Positions 54,023-63,714 are shown, numbered from the stretch's first letter. The stretch: 64,000 nt of DNA from Acidobacteriota bacterium (GCA_003222395.1 QHWB01000060.1:57878-121877); one strand, 5' to 3'. The notes: a model not told the origin generated them from the sequence alone. Numbers and translations are program-made.

Positions 54023-57000
54023 ATGACCCGCATGTGTCGATTCGTTCCGGTCGTCGTGTGTCTCTTCCTCATCGGTCCCGGCGCCGTCGATGCGCAGCGC
54101 AGTGGCGGCCAGCCGACGAGCGCGGGACCGTTCGGCGCGCTTCGATGGCGCAGCATCGGTCCGCCGCGCGGCGGACGATCGATTGCCGTGAGCGGAAGCG
54201 CGGCGCGTCCGTACGAGTACTACATGGGCGCGACCGGCGGCGGGTTGTGGAAGACGACCGACGGTGGAACGACCTGGCGCGCGGTGACGGACGATCACAT
54301 CCACAGTTCGTCGGTCGGTGCGGTTGCCGTGGCGCCTTCCAATCCCGACGTCGTCTACATCGGCACAGGCGAAGCCGACATTCGGGGCAACATCATTCAG
54401 GGTGACGGCGCGTACAGGTCCACGGACGGCGGCAAGACGTGGACGCACATCGGTCTGACCGAGACACAGGTGATCGCGAAGATTCGCGTCCACCCGACCA
54501 ACCCGGATCTCGTGTACGTCGCGGCATTCGGTCATCATGCGGCGCCGAATGCCGAGCGCGGCGTCTATCGATCGAAGGACGGCGGGAAGACGTGGGACAG
54601 GATTCTGTTCCGCGACGACAGGACGGGCGCGAACGAGCTGGTCATCGATCCGAACGACGCGCAGGTGATTTACGCGGCGCTGTGGCAGGCGTACCGAAAC
54701 TCGTGGGAGATGTCGAGCGGAGGAGCCGGCAGCGGCGTCTTCAAGACGACCGACGGCGGCGACCACTGGACCGAGATCACGCGCAATCCAGGCCTGCCCA
54801 AAGGCATCCTGGGCAAGATTGGCCTGTCGGTGTCGGGCGCCGACTCGAACCGCGTCTACGTGCAGATGGAAGCCGAAGACGGCGGCTTCTTCATGTCCGA
54901 CGATGCCGGCGCGACATGGAAAAAGGTGACCGACCGGCGCGACCTACGGCAGCGGGCCTTCTACTACACACGCGTGTACGCCGATCCGAAGGTGAAGGAC
55001 ACGGTGTACGAGCTGAACGTGAACTTCCACAAGTCAACCGATGCGGGAAAGACCTGGACCACGATCCGCGTGCCGCACGGCGACAACCACGATATGTGGA
55101 TCGCGCCGAACGAGTCCAATCGGATGATCGAAGCCAACGACGGCGGCGCCACGGTTTCGGTCAACGGCGGCGAGACGTGGACGGCGGAAACGATGCCGAC
55201 CGCGCAGTTCTATCACGTCATCACGACGAAGCACGTGCCGTATCACGTGTGCGGCGCCCAGCAGGACAACAGCACGGCGTGCGTCTCGAGTCAACCGCCG
55301 CAAGGCGGACCGGGCGGAGCAGGCGGCGGCGCCGATCAGGTGTTTTATTCGGTCGGCGGCGGCGAGAGCGGCTACATCGCGAGCGATCCACGGACACCCG
55401 ATGTGTTCTACGCGGGGAGCTATGGCGGTCTGATTACGCGTCTGGATCGCAGGACCGATCAGGAGCGCCAGATTAATCCCTATCCCGACAATCCAATGGG
55501 ATACGCATCGGCTGATATCGCCGAGCGCTTCCAATGGACGTTTCCGATCGTGATGGCGCCGACCGATCCGGGCATCATCTACGTCGGCTCGCAGCACCTG
55601 TGGAAGACGACGAACGAAGGTCAGAGCTGGACGAAGATCAGCCCCGACCTGACGCGCCACGATCCGAAGACGATGGGGTCGTCGGGCGGACCGATTACCA
55701 AGGACAACACCGGCGTCGAGACCTACGCGACGATCTTCACGGTCGCGCCCTCAGGGCGCGACGCGAACGTCATCTGGACGGGATCCGACGACGGCTACGT
55801 GCAGGTGACCCGCGACGGCGGGAGAAACTGGAAGAACGTCACCCCAAAGGACCTCGGCGACTTCGCGCGCATCAGCCTCATCGAGGCGTCGCCGTTTCGC
55901 GCCGGCACGGCATACGTGGCGGCGAATCGCTATCAGCAGGACGACTTCAGGCCGTACGTCTATCGGAGCGACGATTTCGGCGAGACGTGGACGAAGATCG
56001 TCAACGGCGTGCCGGCCAACGAATTCGCGCGCGCCATTCGCGAAGACATCAAGGTCGCCAGGCAGTTGTATCTGGGCACCGAGCACTCCATCTACATCTC
56101 GTTCGACGACGGAGCGAACTGGCAATCGCTGAAGCAGAACCTGCCCGACACGCCGGTACATGACATCGCCATCGAAGAGCGCGACCTGGTGATCGCCACG
56201 CACGGCCGCGGCTTCTACATCATCGACAACATCTCGCCGCTCAGGCAGGGCGGGCTGAAGACCACAACCAGCTTTCACCTCTACAAACCGCAGGACGCGC
56301 AGCGCGGCCTCGATCGCAATGCCGCGATCGATTACTACCTCAAACAGGCGGCGCAGAAAGTGACGATGGAAATCGTCGATGCGCAGGGGAAGGTGATTCG
56401 GACGTTTACCGGCACGCCGGAAAACGAAAAGGCGCCCGCGCGGCCCCAGGGCGGCGGACCTGGGAGTGAAGATGAGTTCTTCCGCCGCCCGCCCGATCCG
56501 CATCCGCCCGTCAGCGCGGGCCTTCATCGCGTGAACTGGGACATGCGCTATCCGGGCGCGACCGATTTCCCGGGCATGGTGATGTGGGCGGCGAACACGC
56601 GAGGGCCGGTCGCGCCGCCCGGCACGTACCAGGTCAAAGTGACCGCCGACGGCGATACTCAGACGCAGTCGTTCGCGATCAAGCGTGAGCCGCACATCCT
56701 CGGCCACGTGACCGATCAGGATCTGCGCGAGCAGTTCGACCTCGCGATGAACGTCCGCAACAAGGTGACGCAAGCGAACGAATCGGTGCTGCTCATTCGC
56801 GGCATCAAGCAACAGATTGTCGATCGCAAAGGGAAGCTGGACGCGAAGGCGACGGCCGCCGCGCGCGCGCTCGACGATCTCGAGCAGTCGTTGAGCGCGG
56901 TGGAAAACGAGATCTATCAGACGAAGCTGCAGAGCAGCCAGGATCCGCTCAACTTCCCGATCAAGTTGAACAACAAGATCGCAACGCTGCAGAACGTCAT

Positions 57001-57208
57001 CGAAAGCTCCGACACCGCGCCGACCGAACAGGCGTACTCCGTTTTCCGCGCGCTGAGCGGCCGCCTCGACGAACAGCTGACGAAGCTCGATGCGGCGGTG
57101 AAGACGAAGCTGCCCGCGGTCAATCAACTGCTGCAGCGGCAAAAGCTGGATCCGATGAAAGCGGAACCGCTCAAAGTGGAGGAGAAAACGACCACCTCGC
57201 AGCCATAG
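54023..57208 (+). CDS. secreted sortilin/VPS10-like BNR propeller protein
   Basis: A 1061-residue exported protein with signal peptide about 1-25. It contains two large propellers with repeated Asp-box motifs (TTDGGTTW, STDGGKTW, SKDGGKTW, TTDGGDHW, TTNEGQSW, TRDGGRNW), the pattern of the VPS10/sortilin and xyloglucanase-like glycosyl hydrolase families. The C-terminal 300 residues include a beta-domain ('AGLHRVNWDMRYPGATDF') and a helical, coiled-coil-like segment (about 900-1040). Very common in Acidobacteriota; the role is unknown (peptidase or glycosidase activity has been suggested for relatives but not shown). Follows the GT39 gene by 13 bases. Confidence 0.87.
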   Translation: MTRMCRFVPVVVCLFLIGPGAVDAQRSGGQPTSAGPFGALRWRSIGPPRGGRSIAVSGSAARPYEYYMGATGGGLWKTTDGGTTWRAVTDDHIHSSSVGAVAVAPSNPDVVYIGTGEADIRGNIIQGDGAYRSTDGGKTWTHIGLTETQVIAKIRVHPTNPDLVYVAAFGHHAAPNAERGVYRSKDGGKTWDRILFRDDRTGANELVIDPNDAQVIYAALWQAYRNSWEMSSGGAGSGVFKTTDGGDHWTEITRNPGLPKGILGKIGLSVSGADSNRVYVQMEAEDGGFFMSDDAGATWKKVTDRRDLRQRAFYYTRVYADPKVKDTVYELNVNFHKSTDAGKTWTTIRVPHGDNHDMWIAPNESNRMIEANDGGATVSVNGGETWTAETMPTAQFYHVITTKHVPYHVCGAQQDNSTACVSSQPPQGGPGGAGGGADQVFYSVGGGESGYIASDPRTPDVFYAGSYGGLITRLDRRTDQERQINPYPDNPMGYASADIAERFQWTFPIVMAPTDPGIIYVGSQHLWKTTNEGQSWTKISPDLTRHDPKTMGSSGGPITKDNTGVETYATIFTVAPSGRDANVIWTGSDDGYVQVTRDGGRNWKNVTPKDLGDFARISLIEASPFRAGTAYVAANRYQQDDFRPYVYRSDDFGETWTKIVNGVPANEFARAIREDIKVARQLYLGTEHSIYISFDDGANWQSLKQNLPDTPVHDIAIEERDLVIATHGRGFYIIDNISPLRQGGLKTTTSFHLYKPQDAQRGLDRNAAIDYYLKQAAQKVTMEIVDAQGKVIRTFTGTPENEKAPARPQGGGPGSEDEFFRRPPDPHPPVSAGLHRVNWDMRYPGATDFPGMVMWAANTRGPVAPPGTYQVKVTADGDTQTQSFAIKREPHILGHVTDQDLREQFDLAMNVRNKVTQANESVLLIRGIKQQIVDRKGKLDAKATAAARALDDLEQSLSAVENEIYQTKLQSSQDPLNFPIKLNNKIATLQNVIESSDTAPTEQAYSVFRALSGRLDEQLTKLDAAVKTKLPAVNQLLQRQKLDPMKAEPLKVEEKTTTSQP

Positions 57209-57210
57209 CT

Positions 57211-57324
57211 GTAGCGCGGGGCTGTATCGGTAGCGCGGGGCTGTACCGGTAGCGCGAGGCTGTACCGGTAGCGCGAGGCTGTACCGGTAGCGCGAGGCTG
57301 TACCGGTAGCGCGAGGCTTTCAGC
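57211..57324. repeat. 19-bp tandem repeat, about 6 copies
   Basis: Units gtagcgcgaggctgtaccg start at 57211, 57230, 57249, 57268, 57287 and 57306 (the last diverges). The first two copies differ slightly (cgcgggg, tatcg); the next three are identical. The unit begins with the gtagcgc word of the dispersed family and the array runs into a further copy of that palindrome (57325-57370). It lies between the VPS10-like gene and acylphosphatase. Confidence 0.92.
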
Positions 57325-57390
57325 CGAGCGAGGAGGCTCGCGTCGAAGGCTCGCCTGAAAGGCTCGCCCTACCTGGGGATCGATTCTCAA

Positions 57391-57660
57391 ATGCGCGTCG
57401 CGCGTCGATATATCATCAGCGGCCGCGTGCAAGGCGTCGGATTCCGGTTCTTCACGGAAGCGGCGGCGATGCGCGAAGGGATCGACGGGTGGGTCCGCAA
57501 CCTGCCCGACGGCCGCGTCGAAGTCGCCGCCGAAGGCGATGCCGACGCGATGGATCGATTCGAGCGTTCGGTGCGCCACGGCCCGCCGGGCGCGCGCGTC
57601 GACGACGTCGACGTCACGGAGAACGTGCCGACCGGCGCGACGGGATTCCGCACCAGATGA
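57391..57660 (+). CDS. acyP: acylphosphatase
   Basis: An 89-residue enzyme that hydrolyses acyl phosphates. It has the signature 'IISGRVQGVGFRFFTEAAA' with the catalytic Arg, and the Asn-containing strand 'GIDGWVRNLPDGRVEVAAEGD'. Length and motifs are standard. A cytoplasmic housekeeping enzyme; apt follows after 31 bases. Confidence 0.96.
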   Translation: MRVARRYIISGRVQGVGFRFFTEAAAMREGIDGWVRNLPDGRVEVAAEGDADAMDRFERSVRHGPPGARVDDVDVTENVPTGATGFRTR

Positions 57661-57691
57661 AGCGCCGGGGCCGAGCGAGGCGCATTGAATA

Positions 57692-58213
57692 ATGTTGACC
57701 ATGGATCTCAAAGACAAGATCCGTCACGTGCCCGATTTCCCGAGAGCCGGGATTCTGTTCTACGACATCACCACGCTGCTCCAGGACCCCATGGGCTTCC
57801 ACGCAGCGATCGACAGCCTCGCGCTGCCGTTCGCCGGCCAGGGGATCGACATCGTCGTCGGCATCGAAAGCCGCGGGTTCATTTTCGGATCGGCCGTCGC
57901 CGATCGGATTGGCGCGGGCTTCACGCCTGTGCGGAAGCCGGGAAAGCTGCCGTCGAAGACCGTGCGCGCCAGCTACGATCTCGAGTACGGCACCGACGCG
58001 CTCGAGATGCACGACGACGCCATTCGGAAAGGGCAGCGGGTGGTGATCGTCGACGACCTGCTTGCGACCGGCGGCACGGCGCGCACCACGCGCGATCTCG
58101 TGAAGCGGCTCGGAGGCGACGTGCGCGCGCTCGCATTCCTCATCGAGCTCGTGGGTCTCAACGGCCGCGCGAAGCTGGACGGCGAAAACGTCCACACGGT
58201 CCTGAAGTATTGA
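57692..58213 (+). CDS. apt: adenine phosphoribosyltransferase
   Basis: A 173-residue purine-salvage enzyme making AMP from adenine and PRPP. Motifs: '[21 protein letters not shown]' (flexible loop region), '[14 protein letters not shown]', '[13 protein letters not shown]' and the PRPP loop '[17 protein letters not shown]'. An alternative start is ATG 57701. It is likely co-transcribed with acyP. Confidence 0.97.
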   Translation: MLTMDLKDKIRHVPDFPRAGILFYDITTLLQDPMGFHAAIDSLALPFAGQGIDIVVGIESRGFIFGSAVADRIGAGFTPVRKPGKLPSKTVRASYDLEYGTDALEMHDDAIRKGQRVVIVDDLLATGGTARTTRDLVKRLGGDVRALAFLIELVGLNGRAKLDGENVHTVLKY

Positions 58214-58273
58214 AAGAGCGTGGCCGTGGGGAGACACGGGTAGTGCAGGCCTGGAGGCCGGACGAAACAACAC

Positions 58274-58795
58274 GTGTTGCTTGTTCTCTGCACTGGTATC
58301 GCCGCGGCGGTCGCCGCGTGGTTCGGACAACGGATCATCGGCGCGATCAAGGCTGCGCGCGAAGAGGCCGCGCGCGGCCGCACGCTCGCGATCATGCATC
58401 TCTTCGCACCGGCGATTGCGGCGGCGCAACAGGATCCGCGAGCGCTCCTGGTCTGGCAGCCGCTCGCGGGGACCGCACGCCAACTTTTTCCGAAAGAGTT
58501 CGATGCGCTCGATCGCACGGCCGGCGCGGCGTTTCCGTTCACAACCGAGCTCCTGCAGTCTGCGCACGCTCAGTGGAGCGCGGACTGGCTCTCGTGGGAA
58601 CGGATGCACGACGCGACGTACAAGGTGAAGGCAGCCGAGGCAGAGCATGAGCTCGCGGCCTCGGGTGGCGCGCCGTTCGTCCGCGCCAAGCTCGATGCGA
58701 TCGAGAAAGAAAAGCTCGATTTGTATCAGCGCCGATATCAGGAGTACATCCGCGTCGCGAAAGCGCTGCAGGCGCTCATCCCACAATTAAAGTGA
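58274..58795 (+). CDS. membrane-anchored protein of unknown function
   Basis: A 173-residue protein from GTG 58274 with one N-terminal transmembrane helix (about 1-22) and a mostly helical soluble domain. Patterns include 'IMHLFAPAIAAAQQDPRALLVWQPLAGTARQLFP', interrupted by charged turns, and a C-terminal amphipathic helix (LDLYQRRYQEYIRVAKALQ). The N-terminus resembles short membrane-tethered hypothetical proteins near apt in related genomes as far as I can judge. No function is claimed. A dispersed-repeat copy lies just upstream (58243). Confidence 0.7.
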   Translation: MLLVLCTGIAAAVAAWFGQRIIGAIKAAREEAARGRTLAIMHLFAPAIAAAQQDPRALLVWQPLAGTARQLFPKEFDALDRTAGAAFPFTTELLQSAHAQWSADWLSWERMHDATYKVKAAEAEHELAASGGAPFVRAKLDAIEKEKLDLYQRRYQEYIRVAKALQALIPQLK

Positions 58796-59060
58796 TCGGT
58801 GGTCTGTTTCGTACCATGCGTAGCAACGGAACACGTCAGCCATAACTCATTGCAACGCCGCAAGTAGCCTGAAAATCCCACCGCTTTTCTGCGCTGATTT
58901 GTGCTGATTCAGAACAACGCCGGATTCTCGGCCGGCTGCCGTAGTCTCGCCGTAACGCAAATACTGACAGTCATTTAGAACAGACTTTCCGCGCTTCCGA
59001 TGGCTGGAAGTGTTCTTGCTCATCGATACGACTGTCAGCTAAACGTCACTGGTGTCATCT
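58796..59060. other. 265-bp intergenic region with distant inverted repeat
   Basis: No gene is seen. CTGACAGTC (58964-58972) and GACTGTCAG (59030-59038) are perfect reverse complements 57 bases apart, just before the propeptide gene. They could bracket a regulatory segment. Confidence 0.3.
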
Positions 59061-59549
59061 ATGACCACGTCGCGGACTTGGACACGACTGCGCTCGACGC
59101 TAGCGATGTTCGCGCTTTACGTCGCGTCGTCGCTCACGCTTCGCGGCGCGGCGGTCGAACAGCGCGCGCAGATCTCGATCGATCTTCCGGGCCAGGAGAC
59201 GCGCCAGACGACGACGGCCCGCGCGCGCGTCATCGTTCGCGGCAGCGATGCGGATCTCGATGCACTCGCGTTACGTCATCGCGTGCAGATCGTCAGGCGG
59301 CTCAACGGCGCCGCCGTCCTGCTCGCCAATAACCACGAGCTCGGCTCGCTGGCCGCCGACGCGGCCGTCGAATCCGTGGCGTACGAAGATCAACGACCCG
59401 CGCGCACGGCCGATCCTGCGGAGCGCTTCGGTTCAGGACCACGAATCGATGCCGTAGGAAACGTGGATGACGTCGCCCAGTGCGCGGGAGGCAGTGGACA
59501 TTGCGGGTGCGAACTGACTATCGGCTTCACGACAAGGTGTGGTGTATGA
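59061..59549 (+). CDS. stand-alone subtilisin propeptide-like protein
   Basis: A 162-residue exported protein (hydrophobic segment about 14-28). Residues 30-110 are a close paralogue of the propeptide region of the next gene's S8 protease: both share 'ARVIVRG', 'LDALA', '[13 protein letters not shown]' and 'LAADAAV'. No protease domain follows; the last 50 residues (Asp/Gly/Cys-rich) do not match. The stop overlaps the protease start as ATGA (59546-59549), so the two are translationally coupled. It is either a truncated tandem duplicate or a separate inhibitor/folding helper (I9-like) for the protease. Confidence 0.68.
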   Translation: MTTSRTWTRLRSTLAMFALYVASSLTLRGAAVEQRAQISIDLPGQETRQTTTARARVIVRGSDADLDALALRHRVQIVRRLNGAAVLLANNHELGSLAADAAVESVAYEDQRPARTADPAERFGSGPRIDAVGNVDDVAQCAGGSGHCGCELTIGFTTRCGV

Positions 59550-61291
59550 GAGTGGCATGTTTCCGGGCAAGACTCCGCTGGGCCGTTGCGCTGATCTCGC
59601 TCTTCGCCGTCACGTCGGCGTTGACGCTGCGCGGGGCGGGACGCGATCACCGCGCGCATCTGTCGCTCGACCTCGTGCGGCACGAAGCGCGTCAAACGAC
59701 GGCGGGCGCACGCGTCATCGTTCGAGGCGGCGACGCCGCCCTCGACGCGCTCGCCGCCAAACATCATGTGCGGATCGTGAGGCGCCTGCCCGGCGCGGCG
59801 GTCCTGCTGGCGAACAGCAGCGAAATCACCGCGCTTGCTGCCGATGCGGCGGTCGATTACCTGTCGGGCGACACACCGGTCGGCGCGTGGATGTCGGTGT
59901 CCAACCAGGCGACCGGCGCCGATCAGGTGCGCGCGGGCCTGTCGCCGGGATCCGGCAACATCGCCGGCGTGAACGGCCAGGGCGTCACGGTCGCGGTGCT
60001 CGACTCGGGCATCAACGCGCAGCACGCAGCTCTGGCCGGCAAAGTGATCGCCAGCGTCAGCATGGTGACTGGAGATTCATCGACGGCCGATGCGTACGGC
60101 CACGGCACGCATGTCGCCGGCATCATCGCCGGGAGCGCCACGACCACGACGCCGCTCTATAACGGCGGCATCGCACCCGAGGCACAGCTCGTGAACGTGC
60201 GCGTGCTCAACGCCGCCGGCGCGGGGCTGACGAGCGACGTGATCGCCGGCATCGAGTGGGTTCTCGCGAACCAGTCGAGATTCAACATCCGCGTCATCAA
60301 CCTGTCGCTCGGCCATCCGGTGTACGAATCGTTCGCGACCGACCCGCTTTGTCAGGAGGTTCAGAAGGCGTTCAACGCGGGAATCGTGATCGTGACGGCG
60401 GCGGGAAATTACGGGACGACGGCCGACGGACGGATCGTTCTCGGCAGCATCGCCTCACCCGCGAACTCGCCGTACGCGATTACGGTTGGCGCGTTGAACA
60501 CGTATGGCACCGCGTCGCGATCGGACGATACCCTGACGATCTACAGCTCGCGCGGTCCGACGGCGTTCGATTCCATCGTGAAGCCGGACGTCGCCGCGCC
60601 GGGCAACAAGATCGTGTCGCTGCAGTCCAGCGGTTCGAGCCTGCCGGTCTCGTATCCGCAGATCCACGTCGCCGGAATGCTCAACGACGCCTACATGTAT
60701 TTGAGCGGCACGAGCATGGCTGCGCCGGTCGTGACCGGCGGCGTCGCGCTGCTGCTGCAGGGAACGCCGGGTCTGACGCCCGCGCAGGTGAAGGTCGCGC
60801 TGCAGTTCGGCGCGAGCTACGTCGCTGACGCCGGTCTGATGGGCGCCGGCGCGGGGAGCGTCAATTTCTCGGCCTCGCGACAGATCGCGGCGACCGGGCT
60901 GGCGTCGCTTCCCAACACCGTCATCGCCGGTGCGGCGATCACATCGACCGGCGCCGCGTTCTTCGACGACGGCACGCTGAACGGCCGCCTGAATGCAGGC
61001 CTCGGCATCCGGCTGCTCTCGGCGGCCGAGGCCGGCCTCGCGTGGCTGAACCCGTCGCTGCTCAACTTCGGCGATTTCAACCTGTTGGGTCCGGCGAATT
61101 CGCTCGCGTCGACGCCGCCCAAGTGGCTCCAATACGGCGCGATTGCCGGCTGGACGAACGACCCGTCGATTCTCGGAGGGACGACGACTATCTACGATCC
61201 GCAGGGACAGTCGATTCTGTGGGGAACCTCGGCGTTCGCCGACGAATCGATTCTCTGGGGCACATCGATGACGTCTCCCGACGCACGGTAA
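59546..61291 (+). CDS. secreted subtilisin-like serine protease (S8)
   Basis: A 581-residue protease. Signal segment about 10-30, I9-like propeptide about 35-110, then the catalytic domain with Asp153 (VAVLDSGI), His186 ([10 protein letters not shown]), the oxyanion Asn region 'VTAAGNYG' and the catalytic Ser in '[14 protein letters not shown]'. All triad residues are intact. The C-terminal 130 residues end with a twice-repeated 'SILWGTS' motif separated by eight residues. Export and self-processing are expected. The start at 59546 is set by the ATGA overlap with the propeptide-only gene. The next gene follows after 4 bases. Confidence 0.93.
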   Translation: MRVACFRARLRWAVALISLFAVTSALTLRGAGRDHRAHLSLDLVRHEARQTTAGARVIVRGGDAALDALAAKHHVRIVRRLPGAAVLLANSSEITALAADAAVDYLSGDTPVGAWMSVSNQATGADQVRAGLSPGSGNIAGVNGQGVTVAVLDSGINAQHAALAGKVIASVSMVTGDSSTADAYGHGTHVAGIIAGSATTTTPLYNGGIAPEAQLVNVRVLNAAGAGLTSDVIAGIEWVLANQSRFNIRVINLSLGHPVYESFATDPLCQEVQKAFNAGIVIVTAAGNYGTTADGRIVLGSIASPANSPYAITVGALNTYGTASRSDDTLTIYSSRGPTAFDSIVKPDVAAPGNKIVSLQSSGSSLPVSYPQIHVAGMLNDAYMYLSGTSMAAPVVTGGVALLLQGTPGLTPAQVKVALQFGASYVADAGLMGAGAGSVNFSASRQIAATGLASLPNTVIAGAAITSTGAAFFDDGTLNGRLNAGLGIRLLSAAEAGLAWLNPSLLNFGDFNLLGPANSLASTPPKWLQYGAIAGWTNDPSILGGTTTIYDPQGQSILWGTSAFADESILWGTSMTSPDAR

Positions 61292-61295
61292 TGGC

Positions 61296-63266
61296 ATGAA
61301 CACGTCCGCGACGCGAGCGACGTCGGAGTCGCTCGCGCTCCGCATCTATCTCTCTGTCGTCTACGGCGCCGGCGCGCTGACCCTCGCTGGCGCGATTGTC
61401 GAGGCGTTCCACGCGCCGCTGCCGCTCGGCTGGCTCGCGCTGGCCGCGCTCGCGATGGCGACGAGCTCGCTCCGCCTCAATATCGTCTCGGTGGCGGCGA
61501 ACATCGCCATCGACGACACCTTCTTCATCACGACGATCGTCCTGTTCGGGCCTGGTCCTGCCGCGCTCTGCATCGCGGCGAGCAGCGGCTTCGTTTCGTG
61601 GCGGCGTCGCATGCCGCGGCGTCAGATCGTGTTCAACCTCGCCGCGCCGGCGCTTTCGATCTGGGTCGCCGGGCAGATGTTCTTCGCGATCGCGCGCGTG
61701 GCGCCGCTCGCGGAGGCGATGGCGCCCATCGGAACGCTCGTCGTGCCGCTCATCTCGCTGACGGCGGTGTATTTCACGCTGAACTCCGGGCTGACGGCGA
61801 TCGCCGTCGGCCTCGACACAGGCCAACCGGCGTTCGACATCTGGCGCCGCCATTTCCAGTGGCTGTCGATCAACTACTTCGCCGCGGCGTCGGTCGCGTT
61901 CTGCATCATCCTGCTGATCCAGCAGGCGAGCCTCATGGCCGCGATCGTTGTACTGCCGCTGCTGGCCATTTTTCACCTGACGCTCCGCGCGTCGTTCGGG
62001 CGCGTCGAGGACGCGCATCGCCATCTCGCGGCGGTCGATCGGCTGTACTTGTCCACGGTCCAGACGCTCGCGATGGCGATCGATGCGAAAGACGACGTGA
62101 CGCACAGCCACGTGCAGCGCGTGCAGGCGTACGCGACCGGCCTTGCGCGCGTGCTCGGGATCGTCGACGAGCCGACGCTCAAGGCCATCGAAGCCGCCGC
62201 GCTGTTACACGATACCGGCAAGCTCGCGGTGCCCGAGCACATCCTGAACAAGCCCGGCACGCTGACGTCGGCCGAGTTCGAGAAGATGAAGCTGCACGTC
62301 GACATCGGCGCCGACATCCTGTCGCTCGTGCAGTTCCCGTATCCGGTGGTGCCCATCGTGCGCTGCCATCACGAGAACTGGGACGGCAGCGGTTACCCGC
62401 GCGGCGTGAAGGGAGAAGAGATTCCGATCGGCGCGCGGATCCTCTCGGTGGTCGACTGCTTCGACGCGTTGACCTCGGATCGCCCGTACCGCGGACGGAT
62501 GACCCACGAGGCGGCACTCGCGATCCTGCGCGAGCGGAGCGGACGCATGTACGACCCGCGAATCGTCGAGGCGTTCATCGCCGTGTATCGCGATATCTCG
62601 ATCAACGCGCAGCTCGCGCCGGAACAGTGCGCGGTGCTGCAGCGGATCAGCGCGTCGCGCTACGAGACCGACGCGTCCGCGCCGCCGCCGCCGACGAGCG
62701 GAACGTCGAGCGATCTGCTGACGTTCGTGAGCCTGGCCCGCGTGGCGAGCGGCGATGCGAGCGTCCTCGACGCGTTGGCGCTCGCCTCGAAGCTGGTGGC
62801 GGATATCGTGCCCGGCGTGACCGGCGCGTGGTACCTGCCCGACGAGAAACACGATTGCCTCGTGGTGGCTGATGCGTTCGGGCCGGCGGCGACCGCCGTC
62901 GCCGGCCTCAACATTCCGACGGGCGCGCGCCTCACCGGATGGGTGGCCGCGTCGCGCCAGCCCATCGTCGATTCCGAGGCGGCGCTCGACCTCGGCGCCG
63001 CGCACGGAACGGGCCCTTCAGGGCTGCAGCGCTGCATGAGCGTGCCGCTCGTGCTGGGGAACGCGCTCGTCGCGGTGCTGAGCCTCTATTCGCCCGATCC
63101 TGCCGGCGTGACCGGCGAGCGCGCGCGCCAGATCCAGGTCGTCGCGCCGCATCTTGCTGCCACCATCCACGCGGCGATCCGCGCCGAAGAAGCGCGCCGC
63201 GCCGCGACGCCGATCGACCGTCCCGCCGCAACGGCGCGCGAGCTGCGGCTCGTCTCCACCCGCTGA
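61296..63266 (+). CDS. membrane HD-GYP phosphodiesterase with GAF domain
   Basis: A 656-residue sensor. The N-terminal about 230 residues carry 7-8 hydrophobic helices, an integral-membrane sensory module. The HD-GYP domain (about 245-430) has 'HSHVQRVQAYATGLA', 'LLHDTGKLAVPEHIL' and 'HHENWDGSGYPRGVKGEEIP', all cyclic-di-GMP phosphodiesterase motifs. A C-terminal GAF domain (about 480-640) follows. This order, membrane module then HD-GYP then GAF, puts GAF after the catalytic domain. It starts 4 bases after the S8 protease stop and is therefore co-transcribed with it. Confidence 0.9.
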   Translation: MNTSATRATSESLALRIYLSVVYGAGALTLAGAIVEAFHAPLPLGWLALAALAMATSSLRLNIVSVAANIAIDDTFFITTIVLFGPGPAALCIAASSGFVSWRRRMPRRQIVFNLAAPALSIWVAGQMFFAIARVAPLAEAMAPIGTLVVPLISLTAVYFTLNSGLTAIAVGLDTGQPAFDIWRRHFQWLSINYFAAASVAFCIILLIQQASLMAAIVVLPLLAIFHLTLRASFGRVEDAHRHLAAVDRLYLSTVQTLAMAIDAKDDVTHSHVQRVQAYATGLARVLGIVDEPTLKAIEAAALLHDTGKLAVPEHILNKPGTLTSAEFEKMKLHVDIGADILSLVQFPYPVVPIVRCHHENWDGSGYPRGVKGEEIPIGARILSVVDCFDALTSDRPYRGRMTHEAALAILRERSGRMYDPRIVEAFIAVYRDISINAQLAPEQCAVLQRISASRYETDASAPPPPTSGTSSDLLTFVSLARVASGDASVLDALALASKLVADIVPGVTGAWYLPDEKHDCLVVADAFGPAATAVAGLNIPTGARLTGWVAASRQPIVDSEAALDLGAAHGTGPSGLQRCMSVPLVLGNALVAVLSLYSPDPAGVTGERARQIQVVAPHLAATIHAAIRAEEARRAATPIDRPAATARELRLVSTR

Positions 63267-63344
63267 TCGCCACGGCCCGACTTATCCGAACTACAATCGA
63301 CTCCGTGCGCGCGCGACCACTCGGCGCGCGCGTGGGGAGTGGGC

Positions 63345-63590
63345 ATGGCTGACGATGAGGTGAAGGCTGAACTCGAGCGGCTCCGCGCCGAGAACGAGCG
63401 TCTGAAGAATCGGCAGACCCGGGGCGTGTCGCTGAAGGTCAGCGAGAAGGGCGGCGTGTCGGTGTACGGGCTGGGTCGCTTTCCGGTAACGCTCTACAAA
63501 GAGCAATGGGCCCGGCTGCTCGACATGGCCGACGACATTCGCGCGTTCATCAAGGAGAACGACTCGAAGCTGAAAGCGAAGAGCGAATGA
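63345..63590 (+). CDS. small conserved coiled-coil protein of unknown function
   Basis: An 81-residue protein. An N-terminal heptad-like helix (VKAELERLRAENERLKN) suggests dimerisation; then 'RGVSLKVSEKGGVSVYGLGRFPVTLYKEQW' forms a short beta-rich domain, and a helical tail follows. This short pattern is widespread in bacteria, but I know of no assigned function. ATG 63345 was chosen over 63339. It lies 48 bases before the tRNA-Arg gene. Confidence 0.8.
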   Translation: MADDEVKAELERLRAENERLKNRQTRGVSLKVSEKGGVSVYGLGRFPVTLYKEQWARLLDMADDIRAFIKENDSKLKAKSE

Positions 63591-63638
63591 GTCAGACGCA
63601 ATGACGATATCATCGAATGACGGCTCGACGATCGAGAC

Positions 63639-63714
63639 GCGCCCGTAGCTCAGGGGATAGAGCACCCGCCTCCTAAGCGGGGGGCCGCCGGTTCAATTCC
63701 GGCCGGGCGCGCCA
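63639..63714 (+). tRNA. tRNA-Arg (anticodon CCT)
   Basis: Cloverleaf by hand: acceptor GCGCCCG/CGGGCGC, D-arm GCTC/GAGC, anticodon stem CCCGC/GCGGG with loop CTCCTAA (anticodon CCT), variable loop GGGCC, T-arm GCCGG/CCGGC with loop TTCAATT, discriminator G and encoded CCA. It reads AGG arginine codons. Its 3' end is overlapped by the end of a tyrosine integrase gene on the other strand. Confidence 0.96.
63693..63714. other. candidate attachment site in the tRNA-Arg 3' end
   Basis: The last 22 bases of tRNA-Arg(CCT) form the 3' end of the integrase frame. Elements of this kind use the tRNA T-arm/acceptor segment as attB and rebuild an intact tRNA on insertion. The matching second copy would lie beyond the right edge, so the site is inferred from position alone. 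Confidence 0.4.
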
